Positions 6,582 to 14,777 are shown, numbered from the stretch's first letter. The stretch is DNA of 20,757 nucleotides from an uncultured Ruminococcus sp. (GCA_910579835.1 CAJTWQ010000037.1:1-20757), one strand, 5' to 3'. Notes: generated from the letters alone by a model not told the origin. Translations and numbers: made by a program.

Positions 6582-6609
6582 ATCGGGAACGCATTTCTGC
6601 GTCCCCGAT
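6582..6609 (-). terminator. strong terminator after the spore protein gene
   Basis: Minus-strand ATCGGGGACGCA pairs with TGCGTTCCCGAT through 12 bp (one G-U) around a GAAA tetraloop, followed by TTTAGTATTT. In the plus-strand RNA the same position is an A-C mismatch, so minus is the better orientation, although CTCTTTTT on the other side could make it work both ways. Confidence 0.85.
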
Positions 6610-6626
6610 CTCTTTTTCAGACTAAA

Positions 6627-6806
6627 CTACTGCATCTTATATGCGTCGATCATCTTCTTAACCATCTGACCGCCTATAGATCCTGCCTCTCTTGAGGTAA
6701 GATCGCCGTTGTAGCCGGGCTTAAGATTTACGCCCATCTCGTTAGCTGATTCCATCTTAAATCTTTCAAGAGCTTCCTTGCCCTTCTGAGTCATTTCACC
6801 CTTCAT
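6627..6806 (-). CDS. Alpha/beta-type small acid-soluble spore protein (59 aa)
   Basis: The 59 residues include FKMESANEMGVNL (16-28), which corresponds to the region around the GPR protease site (KYEVANELGVNL type), and LTSREAGSIGGQMVKKMI (36-53), which corresponds to the highly conserved second signature (TSRxxGSVGGEMVKKMI type). These proteins coat and protect spore DNA and are degraded by GPR at germination. The length is normal for the clostridial form. AAGGAG lies 9 bases before the ATG. It is a single-gene unit with its own terminator, and upstream lies a sequence matching the sigma-G promoter pattern. The residue after the GPR-site Glu is Ser instead of the usual Val or Ile, a minor oddity. 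Confidence 0.92.
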   Translation of the reverse strand: MKGEMTQKGKEALERFKMESANEMGVNLKPGYNGDLTSREAGSIGGQMVKKMIDAYKMQ

Positions 6807-6899
6807 ATTAAAAATCTCCTTAACTTAATATTAAAATTGATATAGACTCAATTTCCCGGAGATCGTCCCCGAAAAACGGTCTTATTGATGCCGTGATAG

Positions 6900-6929
6900 T
6901 ATTATGACACAGCGCAAGTGAAATATTTA
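6900..6929 (-). promoter_or_regulatory. sigma-G-like promoter candidate for the spore protein gene
   Basis: On the minus strand TAAATA (6924-6929) and CATAATA (6900-6906) are 17 bases apart. The -10 fits the sigma-G form CATWHTA fully and the -35 fits most of GHATR. The resulting leader would be near 90 bases, longer than usual for SASP genes, so the call is tentative. No good sigma-A promoter was found for this gene. Confidence 0.45.
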
Positions 6930-6958
6930 AGGAAAATTTTATTATTTTTTCCTGATTA

Positions 6959-6987
6959 TTGACAATTCTTAAAAAGTATTATATAAT
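6959..6987 (+). promoter_or_regulatory. perfect consensus sigma-A promoter ahead of the Sel1 remnant and cellulase
   Basis: TTGACA (6959-6964) and TATAAT (6982-6987) with a 17-base spacer. AAGGAG at 7010-7015 follows, seven bases before a TTG start, so the original unit's expression signals are intact although the reading frame behind them is not. Confidence 0.9.
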
Positions 6988-7022
6988 TAATAATAAATAG
7001 ATTCATAAAAAGGAGAACCAAC

Positions 7023-7335
7023 TTGAAAATCACAACTTATTAAGTTGACTGAGCAAGATAAAATTAATCTTATTAAAAATCTACACAAAAATTCAAACGC
7101 AACAAAATAGCAAAAAGCTTTGAAACGTATAAACAACCTTTAAGATGCACAATTTCAGTTAGCAACCTTATATAGTATCCACGAAAAAAATGAAACAGAA
7201 GCTATAAAATGGTATACAAAGGCTGCACAACAGGGATATGACAGTACACAATATTCACTTGCCAACAGATATGAAAATGATATAAATATGACATAAGCGA
7301 TAAAGTGGTACAAAAAAGCCGCAAAATTAAAATAA
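7023..7335 (+). pseudogene. Decayed Sel1-repeat (TPR-like) protein gene
   Basis: Translated in the frame of 7045, the stretch reads LTEQDKINLIKNLHKN, then AQFQLATLYSIHEKNETEA, IKWYTKAAQQGYDSTQYSLA and, near the end, AIKWYKKAAKLK. The AxxxLAxxY...EAIKWYxKAAxQG pattern is a Sel1-like repeat, a helical hairpin used for protein-protein contact. The frame is broken by TAG at 7108, TAA at 7141 and TAA at 7294. The TTG start with a well-placed ribosome site (7023) is in a different frame, implying a one-base indel within the first seven codons. About one and a half repeats remain, so this is a degraded remnant. Its promoter now lies upstream of the GH5 gene with no terminator between. Confidence 0.85.
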
Positions 7336-7362
7336 AATTCCCTCACAGAAAGGATGAAAAAC

Positions 7363-9042
7363 ATGAATATCTACAAGAAACTAACTGCTCTGACTGCATC
7401 CTCGGCAATGCTTTTTGCACTGACTCCTACTGCAAAAGCTCCGAAAACCGAGATTCTCCATGCCGACGCCGCCGCTCCAGACGAATATCACGACGACTGG
7501 CTCCATGTAAATGAAAACGCCGAGATCGTAGATATGTACGGAAATCCGGTATGGCTCACCGGATGCAACTGGTTTGGCTACAACGTTACAACGCAGTGCT
7601 TCGACGGCGTGTGGTCACGGAATATGCATGAAATGCTCAACGAAATGGCAGATCACGGCTTCAACCTCCTGCGTGTTCCTATGTCCACCCAGATACTCCT
7701 GCAATGGAAAAATCACGATCCCGATCCCTACATGGTGAAGATCAACGAATGGAAGAATCCGGAACTTACCATTGAGGGCGTACAGGGAGGAACTCCAAAA
7801 TACAGCTTCGATATCTGGAACATGGCTGTAAACTGGTGCCGGGAAAACGGAATCAAGATAATGATAGACATACACAGCGCTACCACTGCTTCAAACGGAC
7901 ATCAGATGCCGCTGTGGTACGACAGCAACTACTCCGCAGACGACTGGTTGGAAGCCCTTTCATGGTTTGCCAAGTACTACAAGGATGACGATACCGTTAT
8001 CGCTATCGACCTGAAAAACGAACCACATGGAAAAAACGACGGTCAGGGCATGGCTATCTGGGATGATTCCACAGCAGAAAACAACTGGAAATACGCCGCT
8101 GAAAGAGGCGCCGCCGCCGTTCTTGAGCAGAATCCCAATTTGCTTATAATGGTAGAGGGCAACGAGGTATATCCTAAATTTGAAAACGGCAAGGACTGGA
8201 ACAGCCCCGCTATAGACTATGCTCATTATGATGATCCAAATGCACAAGCATTTCACGGCGCATGGTGGGGAGGCAACTTCCGCGGCGCACGGGATTATCC
8301 AATTAATCTGGGCAAATATCAGTCACAGCTTGTCTACTCTCCACACGATTATGGTCCTCTAGTCTGGGAACAGGAATGGTTCAAGAAAGATTTTACACGT
8401 CAAACACTCCTTGACGACTACTGGTACGATACATGGGCGTATCTTATTGAGGAAAACATATCTCCTTTGCTCATGGGCGAATGGGGTGGATTTATCGACG
8501 AGAAACACGACCCCACCGGCGACAATAAAAAATGGATGCAGATTCTTCGCGACTACATGATTGAAAAACGCATTCACCATACTTTCTGGTGCTTCAACGA
8601 GAACTCCGGCGATACCGGCGGGCTCCTTATCAATGACTTTCAGGACTGGGATATTGATAAATATGAATTCGTTAAACCTGCACTCTGGCAGAACGGGAAC
8701 GGAAAATTCATCAGCCTTGACCATAAAATTCCCCTTGGCCAAAACGGCAACGGTATCTCACTTTCCGAGTATTATTCCGAAACTCCGCTCCCCGTTGATA
8801 AAACTGTTTACGGCGACGCTAACTGCAACAATGAAGTGCGCCTTAACGATGCTGTTCTTGTTATGCAGTCTATCGGCAATCCCGATGTTTACGGCATAAA
8901 CGGTTCCAACGATTCTCATATCACTGAGCAGGGTATTATTAACGGTGATGTTACAAACACCGGCGATGGATTGACTAATAATGACGCATTGACCATACAG
9001 AAGTATTTAATCGGGTTAATCGCCGATCTCCCGGAAAAATAA
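7363..9042 (+). CDS. Secreted GH5 endoglucanase-type enzyme with C-terminal dockerin (559 aa)
   Basis: The start at 7363 is preferred because the in-frame ATG at 7354 is part of the AAAGGAT ribosome site. A signal peptide covers about residues 1-25. The GH5 barrel spans about 45-440: NRLRVP-type NLLRVPMS, the acid/base Glu220 in IDLKNEPHG, SPHDYG, and the nucleophile Glu373 in LLMGEWGGF. GH5 enzymes of this type hydrolyse beta-1,4-glucans with retention; the exact substrate is not readable. Residues 482-559 form a dockerin: calcium loop one starts GDANCNNEVRLNDAVL, loop two GDVTNTGDGLTNNDALT with helix IQKYLIGL. The dockerin would attach the enzyme to a cohesin scaffoldin. Loop one has Asn and Arg at positions usually Asp/Gly and small residues. 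A hairpin terminator follows. Confidence 0.95.
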   Translation: MNIYKKLTALTASSAMLFALTPTAKAPKTEILHADAAAPDEYHDDWLHVNENAEIVDMYGNPVWLTGCNWFGYNVTTQCFDGVWSRNMHEMLNEMADHGFNLLRVPMSTQILLQWKNHDPDPYMVKINEWKNPELTIEGVQGGTPKYSFDIWNMAVNWCRENGIKIMIDIHSATTASNGHQMPLWYDSNYSADDWLEALSWFAKYYKDDDTVIAIDLKNEPHGKNDGQGMAIWDDSTAENNWKYAAERGAAAVLEQNPNLLIMVEGNEVYPKFENGKDWNSPAIDYAHYDDPNAQAFHGAWWGGNFRGARDYPINLGKYQSQLVYSPHDYGPLVWEQEWFKKDFTRQTLLDDYWYDTWAYLIEENISPLLMGEWGGFIDEKHDPTGDNKKWMQILRDYMIEKRIHHTFWCFNENSGDTGGLLINDFQDWDIDKYEFVKPALWQNGNGKFISLDHKIPLGQNGNGISLSEYYSETPLPVDKTVYGDANCNNEVRLNDAVLVMQSIGNPDVYGINGSNDSHITEQGIINGDVTNTGDGLTNNDALTIQKYLIGLIADLPEK

Positions 9043-9068
9043 TCTTTTTAAAACAGAGTTGAGTATAT

Positions 9069-9128
9069 TCAGCAGTATGTGCAGAAATCAATCTTGAATT
9101 TTATGCATACTGCTGATTTTATTATTTT
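9069..9128 (+). terminator. terminator of the GH5 gene
   Basis: TCAGCAGTATG (9069-9079) and CATACTGCTGA (9106-9116) form a perfect 11-bp stem around a 26-base loop, followed by TTTTATTATTTT. It sits 27 bases beyond the cellulase stop. Confidence 0.85.
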
Positions 9129-9180
9129 AATTTGTCATTTTTTGGAAAATCTGACACTGGACAAGAAAGGAGCTGATTTC

Positions 9181-10251
9181 ATGAAAAAAATTATATCTTT
9201 ATTATGCACTTTTTTTCTTGCAGGATGCAGCAATGCAGATATTGAAAAATCATCCGACAGAGAAAATAAAAAAGAACAGTTTTTTCAGATAGGGACTATG
9301 GAGAATGAAGCTGATCTAAGCAAATGCAGCGTCCTCGGCTGGTGCGAGATAACCGACGACGATACCTGCAAAACAACATACAGGGGCGATATCAGGGATT
9401 GCAGCGACCTCCTGGAATTTATTGAAAATCTTGATTTTTCCGGCTGCCAAAAGGCGAGCACCGTCACTCGTGACGAGTATGCGGTGACTATCAGGAGCAA
9501 GGAGGCTGGATTTATCCGCATATCCTCCGGAATGGCAGTGGTTTACGGCTATGACGACCTCCAGAACGCCACCGAAGGCTATGAATATGCTATTACGATT
9601 CAAACCGGAGAAAACGCTCAGAAGTGCACGGTGGAGACATATGTTGTCCCCCATGAGGTCAAGGAGCGGTTTGAAGAAATAGTCGCCTCCGAAATCGTGA
9701 ACGAGGACAACATCACCGAAGTCTCCGTTCTGCCGGACAACTCGTATCAGGAAATAACCGACAGCCATCCCAAAGATCGTATAATTTTTGTAGACGGATA
9801 TTCCAACTACGCCTGGGAACCACAGAATCACGGACGTTTTATCGACATGCACGGCTATGTCTACGAGTATGATATGGACGGCAGACGCATTATCGACGAG
9901 GCAAAGGAACGAATCGGAGAGGATTCTGTCACCTACGATCAGGCATTTCTTGATACGCTTTACTATGAATTTTACTATAAAAATTCTCCGGTGGCTATGG
10001 TGGATGCCGATACGATTCTCGACTGCTATATGAATATGTGCGCCATTGACCGTGACGCAGATTTTGAATTGATAAACGAATGCTGCGATTACGGACAGCA
10101 CACCCTTTACATGGTAGATATCGACAATAAAGATAATATGCTGCTCAAGCTCCGGACAAAAGGCGATAACACCGGAAAACTGGACGATCCTGCTGCGGAA
10201 GAAATAAGAGAGATCCACGATAAGCTTGATTTTAAGGAAATTGCAAAATAA
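9181..10251 (+). CDS. Hypothetical lipoprotein (356 aa)
   Basis: The start at 9181 is supported by AAAGGAG 9 bases upstream and by the signal peptide that follows, MKKIISLLCTFFLAGCSN, whose LAGC lipobox puts the lipid on Cys16. An upstream in-frame ATG lies within the cellulase terminator and is rejected. The mature part is acidic and without low-complexity linker. It includes SGCQKASTVTRDEYAVTIRS and a C-terminal alpha/beta-looking section with IIFVDGYSNYAWEPQNHGRF, YDMDGRRI and LYMVDIDNKDNMLLKL. No catalytic motif or known domain is recognised. It is probably a surface-anchored protein of the producing cell. It has no visible promoter of its own, and the terminator ahead suggests it is not simply cotranscribed with the cellulase. 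Confidence 0.82.
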   Translation: MKKIISLLCTFFLAGCSNADIEKSSDRENKKEQFFQIGTMENEADLSKCSVLGWCEITDDDTCKTTYRGDIRDCSDLLEFIENLDFSGCQKASTVTRDEYAVTIRSKEAGFIRISSGMAVVYGYDDLQNATEGYEYAITIQTGENAQKCTVETYVVPHEVKERFEEIVASEIVNEDNITEVSVLPDNSYQEITDSHPKDRIIFVDGYSNYAWEPQNHGRFIDMHGYVYEYDMDGRRIIDEAKERIGEDSVTYDQAFLDTLYYEFYYKNSPVAMVDADTILDCYMNMCAIDRDADFELINECCDYGQHTLYMVDIDNKDNMLLKLRTKGDNTGKLDDPAAEEIREIHDKLDFKEIAK

Positions 10252-10273
10252 AAGAAAAAAATTTCTGAAACGC

Positions 10274-10302
10274 TTTACATCGTGATAAAAAAATGTTATA
10301 AT
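10274..10302 (+). promoter_or_regulatory. sigma-A promoter of the ABC-F gene
   Basis: TTTACA (10274-10279) and TATAAT (10297-10302) spaced by 17 bases. The leader to the ATG at 10466 is about 155 bases, long enough for a regulatory structure or a leader peptide. ABC-F resistance genes are often controlled in this manner. Confidence 0.8.
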
Positions 10303-10465
10303 ATTCTACGAAAAGTAATAACGTACCAGCCATATGACGATGCCGTGCCTTTTATGGAGCTATGTTTCGGAGCTGTTGACAAACTTCATATCAATTCCGT
10401 GACAGAGTCCCCCACGAAAGATTGCGGTATCACCACAGAGCGACAGGTATAATTTCGGAGGTATC

Positions 10466-12073
10466 ATGATAACAGTAAACAATGTCAGCGTTCAGTTCGG
10501 AGGAACTACACTTTTTAAAAACGTAAATCTTAAATTCACAAACGGCAACTGCTACGGCGTTATAGGAGCAAACGGCGCAGGAAAATCCACCTTTCTCCGC
10601 GTGCTCTGCGGCGAGCTTGAACCGGCATCCGGAGAAGTGTCTATGCCAAAGGAAGAACGTCTAAGCGTTCTCAAACAGGATCACTTTGCATATGAGGAAT
10701 ACACCGTACTCGATACGGTAATCATGGGCAACGCGCGTCTCTACCAGATAATGCAGGAAAAAGACGCTCTATACGCCAAAGAGGATTTCACCGAAGAGGA
10801 CGGCGTAAAGGCTTCCGAGCTTGAGGGAGAATTTGCTGAGCTTAACGGCTGGGAAGCTGAATCGGACGCATCTAAGCTGATACAGGGTCTTGGTCTGCCG
10901 GAGGGTATCCTCTATTCGCAGATGTCCTCCCTCTCCGGCAACGAAAAGGTAAAAGTTCTTCTTGCACAGGCTCTTTTCGGAAATCCGGATATAATTCTCC
11001 TCGACGAGCCTACAAACCATCTTGATATAGATGCGGTAAAATGGCTGGAGAATTTCCTGTCGGAATACTTCGGAACGGTTATTGTTGTATCTCACGACCG
11101 TCACTTCCTCAACAACGTCTGCACTCATATCGTGGATATTGATTACAATAAGATAAAAATGTATGTTGGAAACTATGAGTTCTGGTACGAATCGAGCCAG
11201 CTCATCCAGCGTATGATAAAACAGCAGAACAAGAAAAATGAAGAGAAAATAAAGGAACTTAAAGACTTCATCGCTCGATTCTCCGCTAATAAATCAAAAT
11301 CCAACCAGGCAACGTCGCGACGTAAGCTTATAGAAAAGCTGACTGTGGAGGAGCTTCCGGCTTCAAGCAGGCGCTATCCGTTTATCGGTTTTGACATTGA
11401 CAGAGAGCTGGGCAAAGACATTCTCCAGGTGGACAGTATTTCCAAAACTGTTGATGGCATAAAGCTCCTTAACAACGTAAGCTTCACTCTCGGCAGAAAT
11501 GATAAAGTCGCCTTTATAGGCGAAAGCGAACAGGCAATAACCATGCTTTTCAAGATCCTTATGGAGGAGGAACAGCCTGATTCCGGCACTTTCAAGTGGG
11601 GCGTTTCGGTAACTTCGTCTTATATGCCCGTCGATAACTCATCCTACTTCAACGGCTGTGAGCTGTCAATCCTTGACTGGATACGTCAGTATTCCGTAAA
11701 GGATGAAACAGAAACATATCTCCGTGGATTCTTAGGCAGGATGCTCTTCTCCGGCGATGACGTATACAAACCAGTGAACGTTCTCTCCGGCGGCGAAAAA
11801 GTCCGCTGTATGTTCTCCCGGATGATGCTTTTTGGCTCTAACGTCCTCGTTCTGGACCGTCCCACGAACCATCTTGATCTTGAAAGTATCACCGCCGTAA
11901 ACAACAGCCTTGTCAACTTTAAGGGCGTGGTGTTGCTGGCGTCCCACGACCATGAGATACTCCAGACAACTGCTAATCGCATTATAGAAATCACTACTGA
12001 CGGATGCATCGACCGTCAAGGAACATATGAAGATTTTTTAGAATTCCGGAAACAGAATTCAGAAAATAAATAA
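10466..12073 (+). CDS. ABC-F family ATPase (YkpA/YbiT-like), second ATP site degenerate (535 aa)
   Basis: Two ABC cassettes without membrane segments, joined by a basic, coiled linker (about 245-300), define an ABC-F protein; these act on ribosomes rather than in transport. The opening MITVNNVSVQFGG and the ARFSANKSKSNQATSRRK linker match the YkpA/YbiT group. Cassette one is intact: Walker A GANGAGKST (34-42), signature LSGNE (156-160), LLDEPTNHLD with catalytic Glu181, and switch His210 in VVSHD. Cassette two keeps LSGGE (440-444) and His494, but Walker A reads GESEQAITM (352-360), with Ile358 for Lys, and Walker B reads VLDRPTNHLD with Arg465 for the catalytic Glu. ATP hydrolysis at site two should therefore be lost. 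Start ATG follows CGGAGG by 6 bases. A translation factor role is likelier than drug resistance. Confidence 0.95.
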   Translation: MITVNNVSVQFGGTTLFKNVNLKFTNGNCYGVIGANGAGKSTFLRVLCGELEPASGEVSMPKEERLSVLKQDHFAYEEYTVLDTVIMGNARLYQIMQEKDALYAKEDFTEEDGVKASELEGEFAELNGWEAESDASKLIQGLGLPEGILYSQMSSLSGNEKVKVLLAQALFGNPDIILLDEPTNHLDIDAVKWLENFLSEYFGTVIVVSHDRHFLNNVCTHIVDIDYNKIKMYVGNYEFWYESSQLIQRMIKQQNKKNEEKIKELKDFIARFSANKSKSNQATSRRKLIEKLTVEELPASSRRYPFIGFDIDRELGKDILQVDSISKTVDGIKLLNNVSFTLGRNDKVAFIGESEQAITMLFKILMEEEQPDSGTFKWGVSVTSSYMPVDNSSYFNGCELSILDWIRQYSVKDETETYLRGFLGRMLFSGDDVYKPVNVLSGGEKVRCMFSRMMLFGSNVLVLDRPTNHLDLESITAVNNSLVNFKGVVLLASHDHEILQTTANRIIEITTDGCIDRQGTYEDFLEFRKQNSENK

Positions 12074-12150
12074 GAACCTATATTCATAGGATAAGCAGCA
12101 CGTCTTCCATATGAATACAGATTCTAAGAAAAAAGAAAGAAGTGGAGAAA

Positions 12151-13311
12151 ATGAACAAAAAATTTATTAGATCATCCGCAGCTATTGCAGTCTGTCTTGC
12201 TATTCTTACAGGAGCGTCCTGCGGTAAAGTCGAAACAAACGACGGCAATAAAAAAACAGTCGTTTCAGAAAATGAAGAACCTACAAGCGGAGGAGCAGCC
12301 GACGCATCCAAAAATACTATTCCCGACGCTGACGGAACAACATCAGGTGACAAAAACAGAGAGGAAACCTCTGAACCGACAAGTTCCAAGGGACATACGG
12401 CTCAGGGCTCAACTGAAAAGGATCTGCCTGTTTCAGGGCAGCCGTCCGGCGGTCAGTCTCAGGGAAATTCCGGAACAGGTCAGAACCAAGGCAACGCAGG
12501 AACTGCCGAAACAGGACATGTCAAGGAAATTACACTGACTTTTTACGAAACTACTCTGCCCGTAGGAGGCTCAAAAATGCCTATCGTTACCATGCTTCCG
12601 GAAAACGCAGCAAACAAGGATGAACTCTGGACAAGCTCCAACGAATCTGTAGCTATTGTGGACGCCTATGGAAATATAACGGGCGTCGGTGAGGGAAGCT
12701 GTACGGTAACGGTCTCCTCCTGTGACAGCCCCGAAGTAAAAGCGAATGTTACGGTAACTGTCGAAGCTCCTTCGGAGGGATCGGTAGTTGACGGTGTTAC
12801 GTACATTGACGGCATCCTCATTGCAAACAAGACCTATGCTCTGCCGGCAAACTATAATCCCGGCGGACTTACAGGAGAATGCAGCGCCGCTTTTCAGAAT
12901 CTGGTAAACGGTGCGGCTGCCGATAATATTAATATCTACTTATCGTCCGGATTCCGCTCATATGATTATCAGGCACAAATTTACAACAATTATGTCGCTA
13001 TGGACGGTCAGGCAAACGCCGACACCTATTCCGCACGTCCCGGACATTCGGAGCATCAGACCGGTCTTGCAATCGACTGCAATATTATCGACGACAGCTT
13101 TGCAGGCACACCAGAAGCTATCTGGCTGGAAAATCACTGTCATGAGTACGGTTTTATTATCCGTTATCCGCAGAGCAAGGAGAGCATTACGGGATATAAA
13201 TATGAACCGTGGCATATACGCTATATAGGCGTTGATAAGGCGAAGGCAGTCCATGACAGCGGTCTTTGCCTGGAAGAATATTTGAATATAACCTCTGTCT
13301 ATAATTATTGA
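12151..13311 (+). CDS. Lipoprotein D,D-carboxypeptidase: Big2 domain plus VanY (M15B) domain (386 aa)
   Basis: A signal peptide ends in TGASC (lipidated Cys24). Residues about 25-122 are a disordered Ser/Thr/Gly/Gln-rich linker. Residues about 125-205 form a bacterial Ig-like Big2 domain (LWTSSNESVAIVDAYGNITG, then GEGSCTVTV). The C-terminal VanY domain (about 215-386) has SSGFRSYDYQ, SARPGHSEHQTGLAID with zinc ligands His302 and Asp309, and GYKYEPWHIRYIG with catalytic Glu352 and third ligand His355. Such enzymes remove the terminal D-Ala of peptidoglycan stems outside the cell. GGAG lies only 3 bases before ATG 12151; GTG at 12142 is an alternative start adding three residues. The stop overlaps the start of the next gene (TGATG). 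With no vanA-type genes near, a wall-maturation role is likelier than vancomycin resistance. Confidence 0.92.
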   Translation: MNKKFIRSSAAIAVCLAILTGASCGKVETNDGNKKTVVSENEEPTSGGAADASKNTIPDADGTTSGDKNREETSEPTSSKGHTAQGSTEKDLPVSGQPSGGQSQGNSGTGQNQGNAGTAETGHVKEITLTFYETTLPVGGSKMPIVTMLPENAANKDELWTSSNESVAIVDAYGNITGVGEGSCTVTVSSCDSPEVKANVTVTVEAPSEGSVVDGVTYIDGILIANKTYALPANYNPGGLTGECSAAFQNLVNGAAADNINIYLSSGFRSYDYQAQIYNNYVAMDGQANADTYSARPGHSEHQTGLAIDCNIIDDSFAGTPEAIWLENHCHEYGFIIRYPQSKESITGYKYEPWHIRYIGVDKAKAVHDSGLCLEEYLNITSVYNY

Positions 13312-14765
13312 TGAGACTTAAAAAATCCGCAGTTCTTCCAGTTGTATTCATAATTATAACCGGACTTTCAGTCATGCTTATATGCACAAAGTCCTCCCCT
13401 TTTTATCCGCTTAACGACTGGACAGACGCCAACTGCTACATGACAGTGGGACGTGCCATGACTGAGGGAAAAATGCCGTACCGTGATCTTTTTGAGCACA
13501 AAGGCCCGTTTATATATATAATTCATGCCGCCGGAGCAATTATTTCCGGCGATTCTTTTTTCGGAATTTTTATCTTTGAAACAATCGCCTGCATATTTTT
13601 TTTATGGCTGTCATCCGGACTTTTTTTAAAGATTACAAATAACCGTTCACTTTGGGCTGTTCCTGTCATCGCTATGACCGTCTACAGCTCGTATGCTTTC
13701 TGCCACGGTGACAGTGCGGAAGAATTCTGTCTGCCACTTATCCTCGGTACGCTTATTCTTGGACTGGATGCAGCAGAACAAGAAAAGACTGTTTCGTGCG
13801 TCAAATCCTTTTTCATGGGAGTTCTTACCGGAATAATCCTCTGGACAAAGTTCAATTTGCTCGGTTTTTTCGCCGGAGCTTTCGCTGTAATCGCTGTTTT
13901 ATCCCGTAAAAACGGAATCGCGCCGATCCTGCGCATGACAGTCTTTATCGTGCTGGGCATATGTGCAGTTTCGCTTCCGGTAATACTGTTTTTTGCCGCA
14001 GAAAAATCTTTTGGAAGCCTGATAGAGGTTTATTTTTATGACAATATTTTTGTATACGGCGGCGAAAAGACATCACCTCTCAGAAATCTTGCAGACGGAT
14101 GTTCTTTTACCCTGAAATTTATGCCGATAGGTTCGGCAGTGATCCTTTCAGGAATCTCAGCGGCATTCTTTAAAGGCATGACCAAATATGCAGTTTACGG
14201 CTCTGCATCTTTGTTTACTGCCTTTTTGGGCACGTTTGCCGGACACCTCAGCTATCGCTATTATCCTCTTGTACTGGGAGCTTTTGTCCCGTTTTTCGCA
14301 GCGGCGATAATTCCGGTCAGTAGCAAAATCAAGGCGCGGGCAATCGCTCCGGCAAGTCTTGTTTTATCCCTGGCAGCAGCATTTTTTCTTAGTCCGAATA
14401 CTTATTTAATGAGATATAAAAAAAATCAAATGCCACAGTATCGGTTTGCCAAACTTATCAATGAAACAAAATCTCCGACACTGCTTAATTATGGCTTTTT
14501 GGACGGCGGATTTTACTTTGCTTCCGGAATTATTCCCGACCAACGGTATTTCTGCCGAAATAACACCGGACTTACGGATATGACCAAAAGTCAGCTGCAG
14601 TGTGTGGAAAACGGCATTCCTGATTATATTGTTACCAGAAGCGCATCCGGAGAACATCCGAAATTTCCGCTGTACGACTGCATTGCCGAGGATGAATTTT
14701 CCTATGATGATAAAATATTCCATTATTTTCTTTTTAGAAGGAAAAATCTTTACAAATCGCCGTAA
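13311..14765 (+). CDS. Multi-pass membrane protein, probable GT-C-type glycosyltransferase (484 aa)
   Basis: The ATG at 13311 overlaps the carboxypeptidase stop as TGATG, indicating translational coupling. About ten to eleven hydrophobic segments cover residues 8 to about 360, followed by a soluble C-terminal part of about 110 residues. The first outer loop carries NDWTDANCYMTVGRAM and then GKMPYRDLFEHKGP, the acidic-loop layout of GT-C/GT39-like enzymes that use polyprenyl-phosphate sugars. The likely role is adding a sugar to a wall polymer, lipid or protein on the outer side of the membrane; the acceptor cannot be told. Coupling to a peptidoglycan carboxypeptidase supports an envelope role. 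The promoter of ddh begins inside its last codons. Confidence 0.8.
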   Translation: MRLKKSAVLPVVFIIITGLSVMLICTKSSPFYPLNDWTDANCYMTVGRAMTEGKMPYRDLFEHKGPFIYIIHAAGAIISGDSFFGIFIFETIACIFFLWLSSGLFLKITNNRSLWAVPVIAMTVYSSYAFCHGDSAEEFCLPLILGTLILGLDAAEQEKTVSCVKSFFMGVLTGIILWTKFNLLGFFAGAFAVIAVLSRKNGIAPILRMTVFIVLGICAVSLPVILFFAAEKSFGSLIEVYFYDNIFVYGGEKTSPLRNLADGCSFTLKFMPIGSAVILSGISAAFFKGMTKYAVYGSASLFTAFLGTFAGHLSYRYYPLVLGAFVPFFAAAIIPVSSKIKARAIAPASLVLSLAAAFFLSPNTYLMRYKKNQMPQYRFAKLINETKSPTLLNYGFLDGGFYFASGIIPDQRYFCRNNTGLTDMTKSQLQCVENGIPDYIVTRSASGEHPKFPLYDCIAEDEFSYDDKIFHYFLFRRKNLYKSP

Positions 14766-14777
14766 TTATGATATAAT
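14749..14777 (+). promoter_or_regulatory. sigma-A promoter of ddh
   Basis: TTTACA (14749-14754) and TATAAT (14772-14777) with a 17-base spacer. The -35 box lies within the last codons of the upstream gene. The leader to the ddh ATG is about 26 bases. Confidence 0.85.

Noticed and set aside
7259..7286. Second promoter candidate before the cellulase (TTGCCA, 16 bases, TATAAA)
   Set aside because: It lies inside the Sel1 remnant, has a shorter spacer and matches poorly; repeated AT-rich codons explain it.
9316..10218. Open frame of 300 codons on the minus strand opposite the 356-aa lipoprotein gene
   Set aside because: The plus-strand frame has a signal peptide, a lipobox and a ribosome site; the antisense frame has none of these and is Val/Ile-rich shadow sequence.
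12081..12117. Inverted repeat TATTCATA / TATGAATA between the ABC-F and VanY genes
   Set aside because: Arms of 8 AT-rich bases with a 21-base gap and no T-run or promoter nearby; likely chance.
12151..13311. Vancomycin resistance gene cluster, suggested by the VanY domain
   Set aside because: No vanR/S, vanH, ligase or vanX gene is near, and VanY-type carboxypeptidases are common wall enzymes in Clostridia.
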